The position numbers and the translations under genes are program-made. The notes beneath the pieces are model-generated. The model worked only from the letters and a program-made list of their open reading frames with translations. It was not told the origin of the DNA and searched no databases. Of a stretch of DNA of 64,000 nt, positions 31,771-43,755 are shown piece after piece; the first letter of the stretch is position 1, and every line of letters begins with the position of its first letter. The stretch is taken from the NCBI GenBank assembly GCA_037367405.1, contig JAZKJV010005754.1:1-64000 (forward strand), given 5' to 3'. The DNA is from Ottelia alismoides (Eukaryota > Streptophyta > Magnoliopsida > Alismatales > Hydrocharitaceae).

Positions 31771-31890
31771 TCTTTTATTTTTTTAAAATTCTGTTGCACT
31801 GAGCAACTAGTGTGACTAGTCGTTCTTAATTGTATATGATGTGATCCCCATGCTTACGTGATCCGCTTAAGGTTCTTTCCATAACCTTCA

Positions 31891-32149
31891 ATTATTGCCC
31901 CATACTTTATTCCTTGTCGACCCAATCATCAAGATGCCTAGGTCTCAGGATTTGGGGTCATTCAATATCGTTGGATCATTTCTTTTATTTTCTTTATTCT
32001 TTTATTATGGCTTTAAATAAATATTTTCACAATATTTACACAATAAATAATATGTGTTATTTTATGCAAAATGATGTTATTTACATGCATTTTGCTAGGT
32101 TTTAAAGGCCAAAATGAAAGAATAAAGGTGATGAAATCGAGATTCATCA
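31891..32149 (-). repeat. G6 3' LTR, first 259 bp
   Basis: The complement starts TGATGAATCTCGATTTCATCA at 32149 and continues like the G1 LTR start (CACCTTTATTCT; TGGCCTTTAAAACC). It carries the GTCGACAAGGAATAAAGTA motif at its left end, where C1 cuts in. No polypurine tract is left beside it. Confidence 0.85.
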
Positions 32150-34640
32150 AGTTTAGAGTCGTCTGTACTTGTTTTCCTGGGAATACACCTGGGTGTGTCT
32201 CTTTTGAGTTTCTAATACACCTTCGACACCCAAACTTGTATCGTTTACAATGCAGAGCCCTTTTTGAGTGCTAGCCCGACTCCTATGGTCCTAATAGCTT
32301 TGGTCCAAAAGGTGGTGGGAGCGTTCGCCTTTGATGTAGGCTCTTTTGTAAATATGAGAGTTCTTTTTTCTCTTTCTTTTCTTTTTCATGTAGGCTAGCT
32401 CCTCTTCTTTTACCAAATTGGCGCACACCGATAAACAATTTTAGATTTCATCACACCCTTGCACATAGATCACTATCAAAAGATAGCATGAAAACTTGTT
32501 CTCATACTTTCTTATGTTTCTGACACTCAATTTTCATGAAGACTTCAACGGATTTATCCCATCCTCGATTGTCATAAGATCAGGTCTAGACTCAAATATT
32601 AAATCCCAATTCCTTAAGTGAAACCGTAACTCATCTCATCATCAATGCGGTTGTGCAAGTGATATGCAGATCATATTCTTTAAGGTAGAGACGACGTGTG
32701 CAATATAGCACTCATATATTTCAAACTAGAGTGGTGTGGATTATTAATTCTTAAACCTGAATGACTAAGGATTGTTAACTCAGACCCTTAAAACCTCATA
32801 AACCAAAGTTTCTTTATTTCTCAAGTCTTGAGTGATAGTAAACAAGTGTCAGGGATACACCAACTCAAATGGTTAATGATTTTTGTGATGTGAGATTTTT
32901 TATTTTTTTGGGGGTTTTAAAGATTAGAAGTAGTTAGTATCATTTCCACAATTGTTTTTTAGAAGAATTTAAAAAAATTCCAAACCGTGTCACATAATAT
33001 ATAGAGTTTCATAACATATTTCAAATGTTTTTCAAAACAACTAAAACCCACATTTTTTGGAACCAATGTCAAACATTTTTCAAAACAATGTCACATAGTC
33101 ATAAAGTTTTTTCAAAGCATTTACACAAAATTTTAAAATCAGTTAAAAGGTACTTTACCCTAGCCCCAAAAATTTTAAAATTTTCAAAATATGAGCTATG
33201 GCTAAAGTATATGAAATATATATGGTACAACCCTATACTTAGTTTTGTTATATTCTCATAGCACAAAGTGATATGAAGCCATAACTCATGCATAGATATA
33301 GAAAGATATACATGGACTGACTCATATCACCCTCCTATACTTTGTTAAAAATAAAGTATCAGAAAAAGACCAAAATGAGGGATCAATGAGTAAAGAATAG
33401 AAAGGTACAGGGGCTTGGGTCCTCCCTATACTTAGACTTAGAAGAGCCAAAATATAAATATATGCATGAAGAGAGGAGATGCCTGAGGGGAACAATAAGG
33501 TGGAACATGGTTCCACCTATACTATAGGTTGAAGAGTAGCCTAAGTATATGGACGTGGAAACCAATAAGTGTTGGTCATTTTATCTCTTCTATTTTATTG
33601 GTGATCATCCAAAATTTGAGTCCATTATGCATGGTAAATGATAGAGTTTGGGAACTATCCTAGGGATGCGACCATTACTCTCAACATGCAAACACATCCT
33701 GCATACAATATTGGGATTTTCTCTCACATGATCCAAGGTGAATTTTACTACATTTTATTGAGGTTAACTTGCATTCTCAGTCCCTGTTTTATTCTTAGGT
33801 TATCACAGAGACTAATATATATACAATAAAGCAATCATAGTCTATCGACCAGTCCCAATTCTATTTAAGGTCCTAGGTTTCAAATCAAGAATAAGATGTC
33901 GAGAAAAGGCGATGCAACAAGAAAACATGATGCATGCTAAAGAGTAGTACTTACAATGCCTCTAGCATTCTACATGCAAGTGCAAGACAGAATTTTAATT
34001 TATCACTACTTCAATGCAAGTCAAGTGAAACCACACCTAAACATGATACTATTAACAAGAAGAAATGAATTGATTTTGGCTAAGTAGATTGATGTTTGGT
34101 GTATCTCATGAATCTATGGAGATGTAGTGAATCTCCTATATGCTTATTAATGTGTGTCCTACCTAAGATCAAGCACATCGAGATATAAAATAAAAGTGGC
34201 TATAAGAGCCGCATGCCTAACCCTAGATCAGACACTCAAGTGGAGTTCCACCTGGGCATGCGGTGAAACATGCTCTACACACCATATGCAAGTCCAAGTC
34301 CATGAATACACATGCGAGCTCTAGAACAAGGACTACTAGAAATGCAATTATTACACATATATAATAAATAAAATTAACAAAACGCTCATTAAAAGTCTTG
34401 ATGCTTCACAAGATGCTTCTGCAGTTCCTCACAGCGGGAGCTCCTGACTCTCTCCTATGTGTCTCTCGAGTGTCCTCGATCTGCACGAGCCCTGCTACAA
34501 AAGCCATGCATTAGATATACAATTAAGAAATTCAATGAACAACAAAATAATGCAAAAAGAACTCAAACATGGAGACCTACATATAAAAAATAATCAACTT
34601 AATTAAATATCAAACTAAGAAATCACGAATATGAGTTGTG
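32150..34640 (-). other. G6 interior: fused 3' region and leader, no coding sequence
   Basis: On the minus strand, 34640 down to about 33840 aligns with the G2 leader (for example the words around GGGACTGGTCG). From about 33560 down it reads into stem-loop sequence (CCTATACTATAGGTT; CCATATACTTAGG), and 32880 down to 32150 aligns with the G2/G3 3' noncoding region. The join lies between 33560 and 33840. Either gag-pol was deleted or this copy derives from a coding-free subfamily. Confidence 0.75.
33191..33289 (-). other. G6 large 3' stem
   Basis: ATGAGCTATGGC (33191..33202) and GCCATAACTCAT (33278..33289) form a 12-bp inverted repeat; in minus-strand RNA the one non-matching position is a G-U pair. 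Its loop holds AACTAAGTATAGGG on the minus strand. It corresponds to the large stem of G1 and G2. Confidence 0.7.
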
Positions 34641-34658
34641 TTCATGATAATGGTGCCA
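34641..34658 (-). promoter_or_regulatory. G6 decayed primer binding site
   Basis: The complement reads TGGCACCATTATCATGAA. Against the tRNA-Asp site of G3 most changes are G to A transitions, as expected from long methylation and deamination. Confidence 0.7.
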
Positions 34659-34660
34659 TC

Positions 34661-36931
34661 AAATGAACCAGATTTCCGCCTCTCTAAGAATGTTGCATTG
34701 TAGTACATTAGGTGAAACTGATCCATGCAGAAATCACCCCTTCGAATAGGTGAAGAATTTTTCACTTGGTAAGTGTATCGAGGTCGAACACAGGGACACG
34801 AGCTACCTAATATGATTACTCAGATAATAAAACCAAAATTAAGCGATTACTTAATCTACCTAAGTTAACCCTACAGAAACATGACATTTGCAAAGATGAA
34901 GGATGCCAAAAATGAGGAGACAAGACAATGAGACAATGCAAAATGATAATCAAACAAATCATGCAACCTACAATGCAGAACATTAATAATACAATGCAAT
35001 ATGGTGAAACAATGCAAAGCATAACAATGAAGATGCAAGCGGATATACATGAAAAAATAGGATGCATAACAAAATGCATTTTTTATTTGGTTTTCTATGC
35101 AATTAACAAGAATGACACAATTTCTACAAAATGATATTCAATGCAAACAGATGAATTATGCAAAATTGTCATTAGTTTAATCATATAATTGAGCAAAGCA
35201 GTAAGGATCACTTCTACTATCAATTGAAGCATCAAAATAACTACAATTCATTTTATAGGCATTTTAAGAACCAAGTAGATTGACACATGTATCTCAAATT
35301 TTAGCCACTATCCTACATGTTAAATCAATCATATCATTAAAAAGATAATTAAATTAGGATTAAAGTGAAACTGAAATAATTAAAATTGGAGTATATATGC
35401 TCAAATTATAAGAGAAATAGTCCAGGGGTATAAACGTTAATCAAAATATGGAAATAAATAGAGTAACTTCACAAAAATGCCCTTGGAGGGCATTTTTGCA
35501 ATTTTGACATCCCATGGGGATTCCTTGTAAATAACCAACGCACATCACAAAAGGCACATGTGTCTGGACCTTTTTAAAATATTGGATAAACTTGTGGGTG
35601 CAGATGCAATTAACCTAAGCTACACATATCGAGCATCTGGGTGGACGCTTCAAATTTGGTTCAGGTTGGATGCAACTCTAGAGTACGCGTGACATACCTC
35701 CATGCTTTGGGCGTAGCCTCGGTCCCAATGAGGCTTCTGGTTTGGCGTACGACTTCAGGGTGAATAAGTACCATTGGATCATTATAATCTAACAATGCAT
35801 GTACATTGAGGTTCATCGTCCTCTTTCGTATGTGATGGAGTACCATTGGAGCTTCGATGATTTCCTGTGAGTTCCTTCGACTCCGTCTCGCCTCATTGAA
35901 GGTTGTCACACCTCTGCAAGACTTGGGTGAAGTGCCTGACTCCTTTGAGAATACATGGGAGTGGCTGGCGGCTCTTGTCGATGAAGGCTCACCAAGAGAA
36001 AACATCTAAAATGGAGGCTCACGTAAAGCTCAGGCCATTAAAGGATTAGCCATCTGCAGGTGTTAAAAAATCAGTCCAAGTGAGATTGTGCATGGATGAA
36101 GTGGAATGAATGGCGACAGAGTGATGAAATGGAAAGTCATGAATGGGTTCTTATCTAATCGATCAAAGAAGAAAGCCTCCAGTGGATAAGGTTCTAGAGG
36201 CAAGCAGTGGGTAAAGTAGACCCACCATAAAGAGGAGGGAGGTCCGGTGAGAGTGTGGGTACGTTCAATTGAGGGTGACAGTAAGTGTGTGTATATGTTT
36301 GTGTGTTATCAAATAGGAGAAATCAAGGAAAAAGAAGAAGAAAGTTGACCTGGAGATTGTGAAGAACATGAGGGGCAGAGTGGATTGACCTGGGCTGAGA
36401 TTCAAGTGAAGAACTGGTGTTTGCTCGATTTGGTCAGCCTCACCAGAAAGCTCGACGGTTGGATTGGGGCCGCAACATGGCTACGATGGCCTGACCATGG
36501 GTTAACACCAGAGAGCAACGATAGTCATCGCTCTTTGATTCCATCTCCCCCTATCACGGGGAGGGGAAGAAGGATGGGTAGAAGCCTCATTTAAAGGTGG
36601 AAGAGGGTGAATGGAGGTGGAGGAGAGGGTTTTGAAGAAGGTGGTGGGCGACGACTACAGAGGTAGTCGAGGAGATTGTAACCACTGAGCATTGGTGTGA
36701 GGTGGACTGAGATGGCAAGTTAGGGTTTAGGAGAGATTAGCAGTGATCAAGGTTATGTATGTGAGTGACTAAAGAGGGTAACGACCGTGTGGAGTGATAA
36801 TGGAAATATCACGAAGGGAGCTGGGCATGGTGGTAAGCATGGGTTTGGGGTCAGTTACGAAGGAGGAAAATGTGTTCGTGACCATTGGATCAAGTGATCA
36901 AATTGTTAAGGAGATGGAAGGCATGGGTGCT
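34661..36931 (-). repeat. G6 5' LTR, end portion (2.3 kb)
   Basis: On the minus strand it ends next to the primer site. About 100 bp inside it has CCCTGTGTTCGACCTCGATA, the conserved late-LTR word also seen in G3 and G5. A GC-richer middle part spans about 35650..36860. It is cut at 36931 by the G5 LTR. The minus-strand ORF 35661..36005 has no recognisable domain. Confidence 0.75.
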
Positions 36932-37161
36932 TGATGAATATGCATTTTATCATCTTTATTCATCTATTTTAGCTTAAAATCCCTTACAGAACACTTGTAA
37001 ATATTAATAAATCTATTATTTTACCATCTCTCATTATTGTGTTATTTTAACCTAAAATTAATAAATAAGAATATAAAGGAAAAATAAAGAAAATCAAAGA
37101 ATATATATGTGTAATATATAAAGACTGACTCTAACATCGAGAGAAGGTCAAGACTTGACAT

Positions 37162-37197
37162 GATCGACAAGGAAAAAAGTAGGGGGAGATAAGGCCC
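37162..37197 (+). promoter_or_regulatory. Conserved LTR motif in G5
   Basis: Copy of the G1 motif at 8378, about 230 bp from the LTR start, with few changes. Confidence 0.7.
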
Positions 37198-38383
37198 ACA
37201 GTACCAAAATTTCAGAAAATCAATTATTTCTTGTACATATTCATCGTCGGTATACTACTATATATAATACACATTATTTTCTTTAATTTATCTATACCCA
37301 AATTCAACTCAAATAAAAATGTTTCTTCTTGAAAATTGTGTATAAAATTCTTTTGTAAATAACATAAATAATTGCAATAAAAATCATTGTACATTGTGTA
37401 AACTACAACATTCTCAAAAAGTTGCAAAGGTCAACTTATAAGATCAATATTTTCTCCACGAAAACTCAAAATTCATTAAACTTGCTTTCACTGTACTCCA
37501 AATTAAATAATCTTTTAAATGGATGTGATTTCATAGAAGTTGAAGTTAAGGTGAGAAATGTGGCTAATTGGGGTGTTATTATATATTTTACCTATGTTTA
37601 TTATGTATATTATTTATGTAATTATTTTATTGTCTATATTTGTAAATATTGTATTTTTAGCTAATTGTAATTGTTGTATTTGACTTATATAAAATGCAAA
37701 TAAAAATCACAAAATCAAAACTCAACAAAAATAAAATCATGCAAAAATTGTGTTTCTAACACTTTGTATATATTGTACATATAACTATTTATTTAAACTA
37801 ATAAATTAACTCCTAAAAATCTAACAAAAATATCATTAAAACCCCTGTAAAATATTGTAAATTATAAAATTACTAAATTACATGTATATTTAAAAAATAA
37901 GAATAAATTAAAAATCATGGACATGTGCGTATGTATATATACCCGTATGCAATGCACTTTATTTATTTTGACACTTGTATATACCTAATTTAATCAATTA
38001 AAAATAACATAAATTATCTATATTTAATCCTTAACATTATTATTTACATTATTAAATTTTTAAATAATTTTCGAATTTTAATCTAATTTATTTAACTTTT
38101 CTTTGTTTTTTATGACTTTCCTTATTTTTGTCCTTTCCTCTGTGCTTCCTAATTAGTTGACCCACATTTGTTGACCCGGGTTGATTGCTCAGACCACCTT
38201 GCACTTCTCGCCTCCAGCCCGCTCTTCTCCTAATTTTCCACACGCCTCCATTGACTAACTGGGCATGCTTTCTTCTCCAAACTTTTAGCACAATTAACTA
38301 TCTCCATCACCTGTTCATTCGTTTTGTCGATCACGCCTCGATTTGCTTTCCATTCGAATTCCAAACCAAGCCGGAGCCACTTC

Positions 38384-38390
38384 TATAAAT
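38384..38390 (+). promoter_or_regulatory. G5 LTR TATA box
   Basis: TATAAAT followed by a CT-rich stretch (ACCCTCTTCCTCC), a plausible promoter about 650 bp from the LTR end. Confidence 0.6.
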
Positions 38391-39039
38391 TCATACCCTC
38401 TTCCTCCGATCGTTGTTTGATATGAACTTCCGCATTTATTTCTGTTTATCGTTTTCTCTAGTTTTGATTTATTTAAGTCCTTACAAAATTTTAAAAATTC
38501 AAGAAAAATCCCAAAAACATTAGAAAAAGTTCAGAAACTCAAAAAGTATTTTTGTTTAATTTTCTATTATTATTTTAATATATTTGGAAAATAAAGAAGA
38601 GTGGTTGTTTGTATTTATTCATTTCCTCAATTTAGTATTTCATTATTTTATACATAAAAAAATCTTTTGCAAAATTAAAAACCATAAAAAGATATAAATT
38701 TAGAAAACCAATAAAAACATAAAATTAAAATTCCATAAAAAAATACAAAAATAAAAAATACAAAACCATGAGTAGTGTGCATAGACATTCCTCCTTTATT
38801 TCATTGATTCTTTCCTTGAATTAATAACCCTTTGGATTTTTATAGCCTCCCTGTGTTCGATCTTTTATGCTATACATGTAAATAAATAGCATTCGTAGTT
38901 CTTGTGCTTACATTTTTTCTTGGTTGTTGTCTTGAGCTATGTAGAAATACAAATAAATTTTGTTGTGGGATTTTTAGGGTTACAGTGACACGAAGATAAA
39001 TCTATTAATTTAAAATCTCGAAAATCACTGCTCAACAAA

Positions 39040-39057
39040 TGGTACCGTTACCAGGGA
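39040..39057 (+). promoter_or_regulatory. G5 primer binding site, decayed
   Basis: TGGTACCGTTACCAGGGA. All its differences from the tRNA-Asp site are C to T or G to A transitions. Confidence 0.82.
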
Positions 39058-40647
39058 GGCACGACAAGGGTACTTAGGTTTTTCTCTTGACATATTATTC
39101 TTGGTTGTATGCGCATGTTTTTATTTCTCTAATTTTATCTATATTTTTCTATCAGTTATTTCGTTGTTTATATTTCTACCAGATATTCTTTGTCTATTTT
39201 TTTGTATATTTTCATTTTATTTTTTCTCCTATTGTTATAAATGTGTTTCTTACATTATGTTGGGTTTCCTCTTTCTTGCGAGGGCCCGACGAGAGAAGGT
39301 GGCATTCTTAGGAGAGTCGACGCATCCAAGTGAAGCAGAGGCAACTCATTTCTACACTGAGCTGCAGGAAAGCGTAGGAGGAGGAGCAGAAGATTTGGAA
39401 GAAGCAGATTTTTTGGAGCGCTTCACACATATATTTTTTGTTTTATTTAGCATTTTTATTTATTAATCATTCTTGTAAAAATTGGTAATTATTTATTTGG
39501 TGCTTGCCTCTTTTTTATTTTCTGAAAAGCCACTATAAACCTTATGTGTGTGGGGTCTGTTTCACCAATTGTCAGTGCACTTGAGGGACCTCGTCGATTT
39601 TTTTTTCATTGCTTTTCTTTTTCTTTATTTTATCACGGTTTTGTGTGCTTGATCCCTTGGAAGTAGATTTTTTTATCTTGTTTGAACTTGCTTGAACTAG
39701 GTAAATGATTAGGTCCAAAGCCCCTAAATAAGAATTTTTGTACCAATAGAGTAGAGCGTATCAAAGACTTAGTCAAATTAACTTGTTCTTGCATGTTAAT
39801 AGAAGTTACTGCTAGGACAGTTCTCGTGCATCATTTAGGTTAGTTTATTTTCTGTCTTTTATTTTATTTGTGGATCACCCTGCATGTAGAGTGTTGGCGA
39901 CAAGGTACACATCCTCTATCTCCTACATGCATCATTGATTTTCTCACGCATTGGCTTTTCTGAATTCCTTTCTCATTTTCACTAACATAAGATCAAAAGG
40001 AATTGGGAATTTCACTAGACGATTTTCTTGAAATAAATACAAAAAGTAATAACATTTGTAAAATCAGGACTGCTAAAGAAAACTTGACCCTAAAACTAAA
40101 TGTAAGGACAAATCATCATTATTTTGAGGAGAGTAACCCCCTCATTGTTTGTAGGTACTTACCTCCAAACAAAGTGGGTGAGGACATAGCCGTAAGGATA
40201 GAGCTGAAATCCCTGGACTTTTGCCTTAAGTATCTCTCCATCACTTTTCGGTGTATGGTTGCAACTGTTAGCACTTGCCTCTGACCATATAAAATCATTT
40301 TGGTGTGCTAATCCTCTTATATCCCTTTGGGTCTGATATTGAACCCAACATCCCATGAAGACAGTACCATTATTTGGGGAGGTCTGAGTATGCATGTTGG
40401 GCGATAGAGGCGAGTCACATTGTATGTTTGGTAGTAAGCAACTTCTTGTAGATTCAATAAACATAAAATTGAAATGATAAAAGGTCGAACTCTTACACTC
40501 TCCACTTGTGTACAATTAGTGAATCGAGGGCTTGTATTATGTTTGTTTGATTAGTGTAAAGATCCTCCCATGCCCTTTCTGCCTTTTTCTCCATTTTCTT
40601 CTTGTGTTGACGATCATGTTTTCGCATCTTTCCATTTGATATTGAAG
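39058..40647 (+). other. G5 leader
   Basis: Noncoding; contains CTTGCGAGGGCCCG at 39275..39288 and a GTCGAC shortly after, as in G2 and G3. The region around 39700..40100 aligns loosely with the later part of the G2 leader. No gene seen. Confidence 0.7.
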
Positions 40648-41929
40648 ATGTCGTATTGGAGCGTTTCCCCTTCGGACTTTGCGAACTCATTTCACACTCC
40701 GATTCAATCACTTCCCGAGTATTCGTCTTTCTCCACTTCAACATTCACCTCATCAATCAATCCATTGTTCAAGATTGATTCTAATGTTGAACTATCATTT
40801 GAGACTCCACCATAATTGAGGATTAATTCAATGTCGTGTACATTATCAAAATCCGAGACATTGCACTTGATGCCACCGAAAGGCAATGGTTCCATGGTTG
40901 AGTAGGGCAAGATAATTAACACGTTGTTAGCCTCCATACTGGCCATTCAGGGACAATTGACTGAACATGCTAATATCTAGGTTGGTTTGAGAGACATGAT
41001 CTTAGAGATGAGGAATGATAGATAAGAGAGGAGAGAGGAGAATAGAAACCTTGGAGGAGGTGGGAATTGAGGTGGAGAAGATCCTATTGAGCCAGTGGTT
41101 AAGCTAACACTAAAAGATGCCTATAATCCTGGGGCAGGACAAACCAACACATGGATTAGAATCCTTGTGATTCATGACCATTTTGATCTTATGCTCATAA
41201 TCTTACCACTCCTCCCAATATTCCAGGGAAACATCAATAAAGAACCATATGCACATCTCCAATAGTTTGATCGTATTTGTGGCACAATCCCTACATGAAT
41301 GTCCCTTTAGAGGTAGTGAAGATGACAGCCTTCCTGTTCAGTCTCATGGGCAAGGCATTATATTGGCTCAACCATTTGGGAAGGGCTGTCACAACTTGGG
41401 AAGAGTTGAGGTTAGCTTTCTTAAACAAGTATTATCAACTTGGATGCCTCAACCAAATGCGATCTCTGATTGCTAACTTCTCGCAGATGTCCCAAGAGCC
41501 TACTCATGTGGTGTGGGACCGATTCAAGGATTTAAGGGAGAAATTCCCCCATCACTATATTCCTAATAGAAGCCTTGTGAATAACTTATTTGGGGTTTTG
41601 AGCATTGAGAAATAGAAGTTGGTATATGCCGCTTGTGAGGGGTCCCATTTTAACAAGGATGAGGATGTCCTTTATCATATTTTGAGGAGATGGTGGAGAG
41701 CTCTACAACTCTTTCTTCTTCACATGCTTTCAATAAGCACCCTATTCTTTCTCCTGCAGTACCCCACAAGGTTGTTAACATTACAACATCACATGATGTG
41801 GATAGGGTGGACAGTTCAGATCTGACCATCATAGGCAATCACATATCCAAAGTGGACAAAACTGAGAAACGATCCAAAGAGTTTGATAAGCTTCAAGCGG
41901 TCAAATAGAGGACAAAGAACCTGGATAAG
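40648..41929 (+). pseudogene. G5 gag pseudogene with capsid domain
   Basis: ATG 40648 starts MSYWSVSPSDF, like the first ORF of G2 and G3. After several stops a retrotransposon capsid domain is clear at about 41230..41680: TAFLFSLMGKALYWLNHLGR, then TTWEELRLAFLNKYY, then FSQMSQEPTHVVWDRFKDL, the regular Trp/Leu/Phe pattern of gypsy gag. A conserved follow-up (YAACEGSHFNKDEDVLYHIL) appears just downstream. A stop in the 41610s and frameshifts break it. At 41929 it is cut by the G4 LTR. This is the only clear capsid domain in the window. Confidence 0.88.
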
Positions 41930-42165
41930 TGGTGAATCTCCATTTCATTACATTTATTCTTTCATGTTGGCCTTTAAACTCTAGCTAAATGCTTGTAAGT
42001 ATCATTATTTCGTACAAATTGGCATTCAATATTTATTGTATAATTATTGTATAATTACATTGTTTAAATCCAAAATAAAATAATAAAGAAAATAAAGAAA
42101 AAGAAATAAAATTCCAAAGGTATTTTATGACCCTAAATCCTAAGACCAAGTCAAGAATTGATGTG

Positions 42166-42200
42166 GTCGACAAGGAATAATGTAGGGGGAGATTAGGGCC
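42166..42200 (+). promoter_or_regulatory. Conserved LTR motif in G4
   Basis: GTCGACAAGGAATAATGTAG followed by GGGGAGATTAGGGCC, the counterpart of 8378..8412 in G1. Confidence 0.72.
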
Positions 42201-43009
42201 AAAGATATAATAAAAATTCCATTTATTTATTCATCAATAAAGCATTTTGGGACCCATTTAGTTCATTATTATTTATTCATCAAATTAATAAACTTTGTTC
42301 ATGAATGTAGTAGATATAAATGTATAGAAAATACCAAATTGAGTTTGTACAAAAATAAGATGCAGTGTACATTATATGCTCATAATAAAAAGTCAAAACT
42401 AAAACTTCCCAGACCCATATCTCCTCAATAAAAACTTAAAATGCATCAAAATCACCTTTATATATATATTTAATTAGCTATTTAATGAAGGTGATTTTAC
42501 TGAATTTGGAGTTAAGGTGTGAAAGATAGGTTTTGGACCCCTATTGTATAGTAGACATGAATAAAATATTCATTTTCTTTATTTATTATTATTTTTATAA
42601 TTTTATATTTTTATAATTTTGTAAATATTATGTATAATATGTGTACACATTTGGAATAAAACAAAATCATAGAGAAAATACGAAAATAAAATAGCCTATG
42701 CAAGTATATAAATGAAATACCTCTACTTATACCTACATAATATATATCACTATTTATTTAAGTGAACAAATAACATCAGAAAAATTCAATAAAAATATAT
42801 TTTTGCATTCCAAATAAGTTGCAAATACAGAAAATACAAAAATAATAATAAAAGGAAAGTAGAAAATAAAAATAAAATGTGCAAAACATAACCTATAAAT
42901 ACACTTACAAAAAGTAACTTGTAATAAATTTACCATAAAAATAAATAAAAATTGTATTTAAAGGCTACATAAAATAATAAACTAGTTTTATTTTATAACC
43001 AACCACTGT

Positions 43010-43755
43010 ATGTAAATTACTTTCAGATCAAGGTCCAACATTTGGACTAAGATCTGATCACTTCTCTATGAGAGGAGTCACTAAAATCCAGTTCCTTTTT
43101 CATCACTCCCTCGGAATGGAAGCGACATGGTTATAAATTCTTTATGATCACATCAACCTCAGATATTCCTAATACTTGTACATCCTGTATACTTGAATAC
43201 CAAAATAAACTCAAAGTATTAGATCAATTTTACGTTGTCTCCTTCAGGATTTTTTCATTGAGTTTTTCATTTGACTATTAGGAGTTGGTATCGATCATAT
43301 ACTTTCCAAAAGAATATATCATATCCAGGTGATGTTCATATACTTTCCAAAAGCATATATCATACCAAGGTGTTGATCATATACTTTTCAAAAGAATATA
43401 TCAAACCTATAAATTCAGTCAAGCTTCCAAAGCGAGATGAACGTCCACGAAATTTGGTTCTTCCCAATATCTCATGAGTGAGCTCATGTCTTCCAATTCA
43501 GTAAATGAACCTGTATGATTCCTTTGAGAGACCATATTACTCATATGTCTTGTATGCACACCAGCGCGTCGGTGTATAGACCTTGATTAGGTCATCAATC
43601 TACTGGTCTACCAAATGTACACTGAGACATATAGTAACACATCTGTCACCAATCATAGGATGCATTCCTATATCATGACAATATACAACATAGGTTTTTG
43701 GTTATTTCGATCTCGTTGAGTCAACTCTTTGACCTAACTTATCTAACACCAACCT
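43010..43755 (-). repeat. Inverted fragment of the C1/C2 copia LTR inside the G4 LTR
   Basis: The complement aligns with C2 LTR about 46870..47590 and C1 LTR about 29760..30430, for example AGTGATCAGATCTTAGTCC against AGTAATATGATCTTAGTCC, and GAATACCTGAGG-like words. Neither fragment end is an LTR end, so this is not an ordinary insertion. It replaces rather than adds to G4 sequence. Confidence 0.85.

Larger units (their letters stand above)
12254..31890 (+). mobile_element. C1: Ty1/copia retrotransposon, split by G2 and left-truncated by G1
   Basis: C1 occupies 12254..15284 and 26943..31890, with G2 between. The order leader, gag with zinc knuckle, protease, integrase, reverse transcriptase, RNase H, polypurine tract, LTR is the Ty1/copia order (integrase before reverse transcriptase). 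The leader and LTR match C2 closely, so these are two copies of one family. All coding parts carry stops and frameshifts. The 5' LTR is not in the window; it should lie beyond G1. C1 inserted in the minus-strand LTR of G6, which resumes at 31891. Confidence 0.9.
29383..31890 (+). repeat. C1 3' LTR (2.5 kb)
   Basis: Starts TGTAAGGCATGTG just after the polypurine tract and ends CCTTCA at 31890. It aligns throughout with the C2 5' LTR at 46533..49101. It contains a TATA box (31323) and a 134-codon ORF downstream of it. The sequence right of 31890 is minus-strand G6 LTR, so the boundary is sharp. Confidence 0.9.
31891..36931 (-). mobile_element. G6: minus-strand Athila-like remnant without gag-pol
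   Basis: Read on the minus strand from right to left it shows the end part of a 5' LTR, a decayed tRNA-Asp primer site, a leader matching G2, a decayed 3' stem-loop region, 3' noncoding sequence matching G2 and G3, and the first 259 bp of a 3' LTR. Only about 2.5 kb separate primer site and 3' LTR, so all coding sequence is gone. C1 interrupts its 3' LTR and G5 its 5' LTR, so it is the oldest layer here; the rest of both LTRs should lie outside the window. Confidence 0.82.
36932..39037 (+). repeat. G5 5' LTR (2.1 kb)
   Basis: Begins TGATGAATATGCATTTTATCATC, a degenerate form of the family palindrome, and ends GCTCAACA two bases before the primer site. It contains the conserved GATCGACAAGG ... 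GGGGGAGATAAGGC motif at 37162..37197 and the late word TGTGTTCGATC. It is the shortest LTR in the set. Confidence 0.85.
36932..41929 (+). mobile_element. G5: Athila-like element inserted in G6, cut by G4
   Basis: 5' LTR, decayed primer site, leader with the shared CTTGCGAGGGCCCG motif, and a gag pseudogene that stops at 41929 where the G4 LTR starts. The rest of G5 should lie to the right of the window, beyond G4, C2 and G3. Confidence 0.85.

Noticed and set aside
35661..36005. Minus-strand ORF of 114 codons in the G6 LTR
   Set aside because: Lies in the GC-richer part of an old LTR, no recognised domain and no counterpart in other LTRs.
41249..41476. Second-frame ORF overlapping the G5 capsid domain
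   Set aside because: Shadow of the capsid frame 41277..41615, which carries the recognisable gag pattern.
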